Notes under the pieces: generated by a model
Databases searched by the model: none
Told to the model about the DNA's origin: nothing
Seen by the model: the letters and a program-made list of their open reading frames with translations, nothing else
Position numbers and translations under genes: made by a program
DNA from: Hellea sp.
Lineage (GTDB): Bacteria > Pseudomonadota > Alphaproteobacteria > Caulobacterales > Maricaulaceae
Assembly: GCA_014238285.1 (NCBI GenBank)
Contig: JABABK010000001.1
Location: 91,567 to 155,566 of the forward strand
Reading direction: 5' to 3'
Length of the DNA stretch: 64,000 nt
Shown here: in pieces, positions 58,914 through 64,000 of the stretch
How the letters are laid out: each line of letters starts with the position of its first letter
Numbering within the stretch: position 1 is the first letter of the stretch

Positions 58914-60350
58914 ATGCAAACGAAAACACAAGCTCCGCCAGTAACGAGAGCGGGCACTCCGGCAGTAGAGCGGAGTGGCGGATTTCTCCGAAAATTATTG
59001 GTTATTTTAATCCCTCTACTCATTGTGGTAGGATTTATTATTGCTCTGCAGGTGATCGTTGCGGCCAATGAAAAGCCGCAAGTCAAACAAAAATCATTTA
59101 ATCCTTTGGCCGTTACGGCTGATTACGCATTTCAAGATGATGTCCAGCTAATCGTCAAAGCCCAAGGCGAAGTCCGCCCTCGCACGGAAATTGATCTCGT
59201 GCCGGAAGTGGCCGGGAAAATTGTTTACGTGTCGCCTAATTTTATTGATGGCGGCATTATTAAAAAAGGCGAAACCCTGATCCGGATTGATGATTCTGAT
59301 TATAAAGTCGCTGTTATCCGCGCCGATTCTAGCGTAGCTCAGGCCGAGCAGTCTTTGATCCAAGAAGTTGCTGAAGGCGAAATTGCCCGCCGTGATTTTG
59401 AAGAATTAGGCAGCGGCGAGCCGACAGCGCTTGCCATGCGTCAGCCACAAAGAGCGCGCGCTGAAGCAGGCCTTCAAGCCGCTAAAGCCGAACTTCAATC
59501 GGCCCGACTTCAATTAGCGCGGACCGCTGTTAAAGCGCCGTTTAGCGGCCGGGTCAAAACCAAATCATCTGATCTTGGTCAGTATGTTGGACCGGGCGCG
59601 CGGCTCGGACGAATTTTTTCAACCGATATTGTTGAAGTCAGGTTAGCGTTGACGGATTCCGATCTGGCAAAACTTAATCTTCCAATCGCCCATGTTGCCA
59701 AAGACCGGACATCTGCGTTGGCCGTAAATTTCTCTGCTACCATTGGTGGCCGCCAGCAAAACTGGCAGGGCCGTATCATGCGAACGGCAAGTAATTATGA
59801 TACGCAAACTCGCGCCTTAAATGCCATTGCTGAAGTTTTTGATCCTTATGGCAAAGGGATGTCAGAAGGCGGCATGCCGCTAGTGCCGGGGCTGTTTGTT
59901 CAGGCTGAAATTGCGGGCAAAACCTATGAAAATGTTATTGTTATACCCCGTGATGGATTGCGTCCGGAAAACAAAGTCTATGTGGTTGATGATCAGGGTA
60001 ATGCAGAAATTAAAGATGCGATTGTTATTGATACATCAGCGGACCGGGCTGTACTTGAAAGCGGCGTCAGTGCTGGCGAGCTTATCATTCTCGGCCCTAT
60101 GGAAAAATCGCGCGTGGCCATGACATTAAAAGTGCTCGATGCCAATGATCCCAATGTGGTTTTGGTCGACCCTCCGAAACCCGAGTGGATGATAGAGCTT
60201 GAGGCAAAAGAAGCCCAAGAGAAAAACAACAAGAAAAAGAAGAAGCGCGGCAGGAACAAAGACGATGACAATGACAATGACAATGACAAGGTAGAAGATG
60301 AGAATGAAGAAAAATCCTCCTCTGACACCCCGGCTGAAACAAGCGAATAA
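58914..60350 (+). CDS. RND efflux periplasmic adaptor (MFP)
   Basis: 478 residues. One N-terminal signal anchor (LLVILIPLLIVVGFIIALQV), then barrel and lipoyl half-domains (VKAQGEVRPRTEIDLVPEVAGKIVYV, INAPFSGRV-type VKAPFSGRVKTKSSDLGQYVGPGARLG) and the coiled-coil hairpin between them. The C-terminus carries a highly charged low-complexity tail with KKKKKRGRN and DNDNDND runs not seen in most adaptors. It lies 62 bp after the channel gene and 32 bp before the permease gene. Confidence 0.92.
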   Translation: MQTKTQAPPVTRAGTPAVERSGGFLRKLLVILIPLLIVVGFIIALQVIVAANEKPQVKQKSFNPLAVTADYAFQDDVQLIVKAQGEVRPRTEIDLVPEVAGKIVYVSPNFIDGGIIKKGETLIRIDDSDYKVAVIRADSSVAQAEQSLIQEVAEGEIARRDFEELGSGEPTALAMRQPQRARAEAGLQAAKAELQSARLQLARTAVKAPFSGRVKTKSSDLGQYVGPGARLGRIFSTDIVEVRLALTDSDLAKLNLPIAHVAKDRTSALAVNFSATIGGRQQNWQGRIMRTASNYDTQTRALNAIAEVFDPYGKGMSEGGMPLVPGLFVQAEIAGKTYENVIVIPRDGLRPENKVYVVDDQGNAEIKDAIVIDTSADRAVLESGVSAGELIILGPMEKSRVAMTLKVLDANDPNVVLVDPPKPEWMIELEAKEAQEKNNKKKKKRGRNKDDDNDNDNDKVEDENEEKSSSDTPAETSE

Positions 60351-60381
60351 TTATTACAGACCCTAAGAAAGAGACAGCGTC

Positions 60382-63300
60382 ATGAAATCACTGATAGCCT
60401 GGTTTGTTAGAAACCCCGTAGCCGCTAACCTGATGATGTTTACCATGTTTGCGGTCGGTGTTTTTGGGTATATGAATCTTGAGCGAGAGTTCATCCCGCA
60501 AACCACGATTAATGGAATGTCAGTTTCTGTGAGTTGGCCCGGGGCTTCGCCGCGCGATGTCGAAGAACAATTACTCTCGCGGATTGAAGAAGCTGTCGAC
60601 GGGCTTGACGGAATTGATTATATTGAATCGAGCGCTCGTGAGAGCAGCGGCAATGTTAATATAAGAACAAAGCTGAACATTGATTATGAAAAAATGCTTG
60701 ATCAGGTTAAAGCCCGGGTTGATACCATTCAAAATCTACCGCCGGATGCCTTCAGACCACAAATTCAGCGATGGGACGCCCGAGCTGACATTATATATTT
60801 GGCGCTCCACGGTGATGTTGATCGGTTGACATTACAACGTGCGGCGACGGATCTTCGGTTTGAAATCACCAAACTCACGGGTCTTCAACTCACAGGACAA
60901 ATTTCTAAAGTTGCCGAACAGGTTACCATTGAAATTTCCGAAGATGCGCTACGCCAATATAATTTGACCTTTAGTCAGGTTGCGCAGGCAATCTCTGGAT
61001 CATCCGTCAATTTGTCGGCAGGAACCGTCGAAACAACCGGAGGCAATTTACAACTCCGGGCGCGGTCATTGGCGAACACAAGGGCTGATTTTGAAGATAT
61101 TATCATTAGGCAAACGCCGGCTGGAGCGACAATTCGGGTTAGGGATATTGCCAATGTCAGAGATAGCTTTGTCACAGAAAAATTTGATGCGACGTTTAAA
61201 AACCAACCCGCCGCCGTCTATCAGGTTTTGTCCCCGGACACGCTCGATATTACCAAGGCTGGTAATGCCATTCGGAAGTTTGAAAAAGAGATTAATGAGA
61301 CGCTCCCTCCGGGCTTAACGTTCACGATCTGGTTTGATGGATCGACGATGTTTGATAGCAGGATGAGCCTGATCGGTGGTAATGCGCTGACGGGGATGAT
61401 TTTAGTTCTGATTACTTTGATGTTGTTTTTACGTCCAGCTGTGGCAATTTGGGTGACAATTGGTATCGCCGCCGCCTTTGCTGGCGCCATAGCCATCGCG
61501 CCCTATATCGGCATTACGCTTAACATGTTGTCTCTCTTTGCCTTCCTATTAGTGATCGGGATTGTGGTTGATGATGCCATTGTTGTGGGCGAGTCTGCCT
61601 ATTTCCATGTGGAAAATGGAATAGAGGGTGAATACGGCGCAATTGGCGGGGCCAATATGGTAGCCAAACCGGTGTTTTTTGCCGTTATCACGACTATCAT
61701 GATGTTCATTCCCTTCTTGCTGATTACAGGGCCGATGCGGGCAATGTTGGGGCAAATTAGCCTTGTGGTTATAGCCGTCTTGATATTTTCTTTGATAGAA
61801 GCTTTCTTTATTTTACCGGCTCACTTGCGCCACTTAAAACGCCGCGAAGGCAAAAAACTGAACGGTTTATTGCGGTTCCAGAAACGCATAGCGGATTCGC
61901 TCGTATCATTCGCGTCCAATATTTTCCGTCCGCTGGTCGCGACCTTGATCAAGTTTCGATATATTACATTGGCTGTATTTGTTGGGCTTTTCATTTTGTC
62001 CGTCGGTCTGCTTCGAGCCGGTGTGGCGCCGAGCTCATTCCTGCCTGAAGTTGAAAGTGATATGATCGCGTTTGATGCTCGTTTTCCTGAGGGCACAACG
62101 TTTGAGAGACGTAATCAGGTTAGGCAGCAACTCGATGATGGTGTTGATGAGCTGAACGCAAATGCACAGAAAGATTTTGGATTAGATTTTGATATCATAA
62201 CAGCACCGGGTTCAATTACGAATCGCCGAAATGTATTTGCCTTTTTAGCCTTGTCTGATCCGAATGAACGACCAGACGTTTCGACCAAAATGATCTCGGA
62301 TAAACTCGAAGAATATGTCGGGCCAATCCCGGATGCGTTCCGCGTAACTTATGGATTTACCGAGGGCGGTAGCGGTGAGAGTAGCGGCGTTCGCTATGGT
62401 GTGGCTTCTGCTTATCCGGAAGATCTCAAAACCGCGCTTCTCGAAGTTAAAAATGAGCTGGAAAGCTATGGTAGTATTCCATCGGCTTGGGATGGTCTTG
62501 AATCCTCAGCTCAGGAAATACAGTTCACATTAAAACCTGACGCAGAGAGTCTCGGTCTCAAACTAAATGATGTCACCCGCCAAGTGCGTGAAGCATTTTA
62601 TGGCCGCGAGGTCCAGCGCTTGCCCCGTAACGGTGAAGACGTCCGGGTCATGGTGCGCTATCCGGAAGCGGCGCGCGAATCGATTGACAGTTTGCAAAAT
62701 CTGCGAATTCGGGCCGCCAATGGCGTTGAAGTCCCGCTTTATTCAATCGCGAATGTTAGCTTTGCCGAGGGCGTGACCCGTATTAATCGCCGGGATCGCA
62801 AGCGGGTTGAATATACTGGCGCGACCGTACGCGGCGACAAAGAAGAAATTACCCGAATCAAAAAAGACATGGACGAGAACTTTTTCCCAGGGTGGGAAGT
62901 TCGAAACCCTAGGGTTCAGCGCGTGATTGTTGGCAATGACATGTTGCAAGTTACGCTTGTGAAAGAATTGACAATTTCCTTGGTGGTTATTTTGTTCATG
63001 ATGTATGGCATATTGGCGATTGCGTTTAAGTCTTACGCTTTGCCTCTTCTCATCATGGTGGCTTTGCCCTTTGCATTGGTTGGGATGATTTTTGGCAATA
63101 TTGTCACCGGCGTACCTTTCGGCCTGATGTCAATATTTGGATTTTTCGCCGCCTCAGGTGTTGCTGTGAATGACAATCTGGTTCTGATTGATTATGTCAA
63201 CCGGCTCCGGGCCAACGGCGTCGGTGCTTATCAAGCTATGCTAGATGCTTGCGTGGCGCGATTCCGCCCGATCTTGCTGACATCTGTCACCACATTTATG

Positions 63301-63591
63301 GGCATTACCCCGATCTTGTTTGAAACATCGTCCCAGGCAGAGTTCCTTAAGCCCATGGTTGTGGCCTTGGCCTTTGGTGTGTTGTTTGACTTCTTCCTGA
63401 CGCTCATGCTGGTTCCGGCCATGTATGGTATCGGTGTTGATATCAAACGCCTCTTTAAAGGACTATGGACCGGTGAAAAGCAACAATCTCTTGGGTCCAC
63501 TTATGATCCAAATGTTGCGCTCGCCCTCGAAAATTTCGAGGCGGACATGATTAAACCTGTCGGAAATTTAAATCCGGCGCCTGCTGAATAA
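60382..63591 (+). CDS. RND multidrug/solvent efflux permease (AcrB family)
   Basis: Inner-membrane proton-driven pump of 1069 residues. N-terminal MKSLIAWFVRNPVAANLMM leads into FMYMNLEREFIPQ; two large periplasmic loops follow. The proton-relay helix 4 motif reads FAFLLVIGIVVDDAIVVGE with the paired aspartates, and TM10 carries FGFFAASGVAVNDNLVLIDYVNRLR; the HAE1-like C-terminal RPILLTSVTTFMGITPILFE is present. Substrates are not predictable. It forms a complete operon with the channel and adaptor genes upstream; no local regulator is evident besides phoBR. Confidence 0.95.
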   Translation: MKSLIAWFVRNPVAANLMMFTMFAVGVFGYMNLEREFIPQTTINGMSVSVSWPGASPRDVEEQLLSRIEEAVDGLDGIDYIESSARESSGNVNIRTKLNIDYEKMLDQVKARVDTIQNLPPDAFRPQIQRWDARADIIYLALHGDVDRLTLQRAATDLRFEITKLTGLQLTGQISKVAEQVTIEISEDALRQYNLTFSQVAQAISGSSVNLSAGTVETTGGNLQLRARSLANTRADFEDIIIRQTPAGATIRVRDIANVRDSFVTEKFDATFKNQPAAVYQVLSPDTLDITKAGNAIRKFEKEINETLPPGLTFTIWFDGSTMFDSRMSLIGGNALTGMILVLITLMLFLRPAVAIWVTIGIAAAFAGAIAIAPYIGITLNMLSLFAFLLVIGIVVDDAIVVGESAYFHVENGIEGEYGAIGGANMVAKPVFFAVITTIMMFIPFLLITGPMRAMLGQISLVVIAVLIFSLIEAFFILPAHLRHLKRREGKKLNGLLRFQKRIADSLVSFASNIFRPLVATLIKFRYITLAVFVGLFILSVGLLRAGVAPSSFLPEVESDMIAFDARFPEGTTFERRNQVRQQLDDGVDELNANAQKDFGLDFDIITAPGSITNRRNVFAFLALSDPNERPDVSTKMISDKLEEYVGPIPDAFRVTYGFTEGGSGESSGVRYGVASAYPEDLKTALLEVKNELESYGSIPSAWDGLESSAQEIQFTLKPDAESLGLKLNDVTRQVREAFYGREVQRLPRNGEDVRVMVRYPEAARESIDSLQNLRIRAANGVEVPLYSIANVSFAEGVTRINRRDRKRVEYTGATVRGDKEEITRIKKDMDENFFPGWEVRNPRVQRVIVGNDMLQVTLVKELTISLVVILFMMYGILAIAFKSYALPLLIMVALPFALVGMIFGNIVTGVPFGLMSIFGFFAASGVAVNDNLVLIDYVNRLRANGVGAYQAMLDACVARFRPILLTSVTTFMGITPILFETSSQAEFLKPMVVALAFGVLFDFFLTLMLVPAMYGIGVDIKRLFKGLWTGEKQQSLGSTYDPNVALALENFEADMIKPVGNLNPAPAE

Positions 63592-63612
63592 CAAAAAACG
63601 GAGAAACCTCGC

Positions 63613-63954
63613 ATGAAACTTAAACACCTATTAGTGCCCAGTACGATGGCGCTTATTTTAGCCGCTTGCGGCAATCAAGCTGCGACAGAAAAAACTGTCG
63701 ATAGCGCTAGCGTAGAAACCAAGGTCGAAAAAGTCGTCAAAGCAATAGCCAAGCCCGAGCTAGGTACATTTGGTATTGCTATGAGCGATATGGATACAGC
63801 GGTAAAGCCTGGCGATAATTTCTTTGAATATGTCAATGGAACTTGGCTTGCCAACACTGAAATCCCGGCCGACAAATCAAACTTTGGTTCCTTTGGTATG
63901 TTAGGTGACCGCTCTGATGATAATGTTAAAAAGATTATTTTTTGCATAGTCTAA
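63613..63954 (+). pseudogene. Truncated M13-family metallopeptidase (PepO-like)
   Basis: Lipoprotein signal (ALILAAC) then the start of a neprilysin/PepO-type enzyme: GIAMSDMDTAVKPGDNFFEYVNGTWLANTEIPADKSNFGSFGMLGDRSDDNVKKII. The 113-residue frame ends at FCIV, where full-length relatives continue with about 550 more residues carrying HExxH. The sequence from about 63938 to the right edge is very AT-rich and no longer resembles the gene, so it is either an insertion or a frameshift; the remainder is beyond the window. Confidence 0.7.
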
Positions 63955-64000
63955 TGTTATCAAATAAAGCTTAGATTTAAAATTTATTTCTGAGATCTTT

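Noticed and set aside
1..64000. Search for rRNA, tRNA, tmRNA and integrase or attachment sites
   Set aside because: None recognised by eye; no integrase, resolvase or complete transposase frame is present, so I do not call a prophage or integrative element.

Overview
The window looks like the chromosome of an alphaproteobacterium, probably a marine, prosthecate-type member of the Maricaulales/Hyphomonadaceae. The grounds are a GcrA cell-cycle regulator, GANTC (CcrM-type) sites in upstream regions, a DUF1134/EipA-type envelope protein, a BetI-type regulator, a small heat-shock gene with a ROSE-like leader, MipA/OmpV and TonB-dependent outer-membrane proteins, and a trimeric autotransporter. 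The taxonomic placement is inferred. I saw no rRNA, tRNA, CRISPR array or complete insertion sequence.

Layout. Positions 1-16 kb hold trpB and trpF, about 11.6 kb apart, with a lipoprotein beta-propeller gene, an NTF2-like lipoprotein, mipA, a molybdopterin oxidoreductase and three tandem paralogues (winged-helix/TM/periplasmic domain) between them. mtgA and a small heat-shock gene follow. Positions 16-23 kb carry a DUF1134 lipoprotein gene and a 5.7 kb trimeric autotransporter adhesin gene, with the dead 3' stub of a second copy upstream of it. Positions 23-31 kb contain metallo-beta-lactamase-fold proteins with a divergent TetR regulator, a DCC-family protein, LysR/VOC and YafY/SRPBCC divergent pairs, and a 2OG-Fe(II) oxygenase-like protein. 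Positions 31-37 kb form a choline/betaine-type locus: GMC dehydrogenase, TonB receptor, BetI-like repressor and a short BCCT carrier, with two BetI-like operators. Positions 37-43 kb carry an ABC-2 permease, argD, an acyltransferase, argF and gcrA. Positions 43-47.5 kb hold a divergent LysR next to a phenylacetate-CoA-ligase-like / enoyl-CoA hydratase / MFS operon. Positions 55-64 kb hold phoR-phoB, a complete RND efflux operon and a truncated M13 peptidase gene.

The most unusual region is 47.5-55 kb. A minus-strand operon encodes (i) a 139-residue peptide with 32 cysteines, most of them at every third residue, behind a 32-residue cysteine-free leader; (ii) an 806-codon fusion of a peptide-binding-like segment, a ThiF/E1-like domain and a YcaO domain that ends in a PxPxP tail; and (iii) a homologue of thiazolinyl imide reductases of the Gfo/Idh/MocA fold. 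I read this as a RiPP (TOMM/azoline peptide) locus in which the usual flavin dehydrogenase is replaced by a reductase, so the product may be a polythiazoline/thiazolidine peptide. An unrecognised protein and a heme-binding/nitrobindin-like protein flank it.

At least four families of short palindromic repeats lie between genes (4.5-5.8 kb, 30.9 and 55.0 kb, 36.9 kb, 39.25 and 42.3 kb). They mark several places where conserved gene neighbourhoods appear to have been broken (trpF/trpB, argD/argF, an ABC permease without its ATPase).
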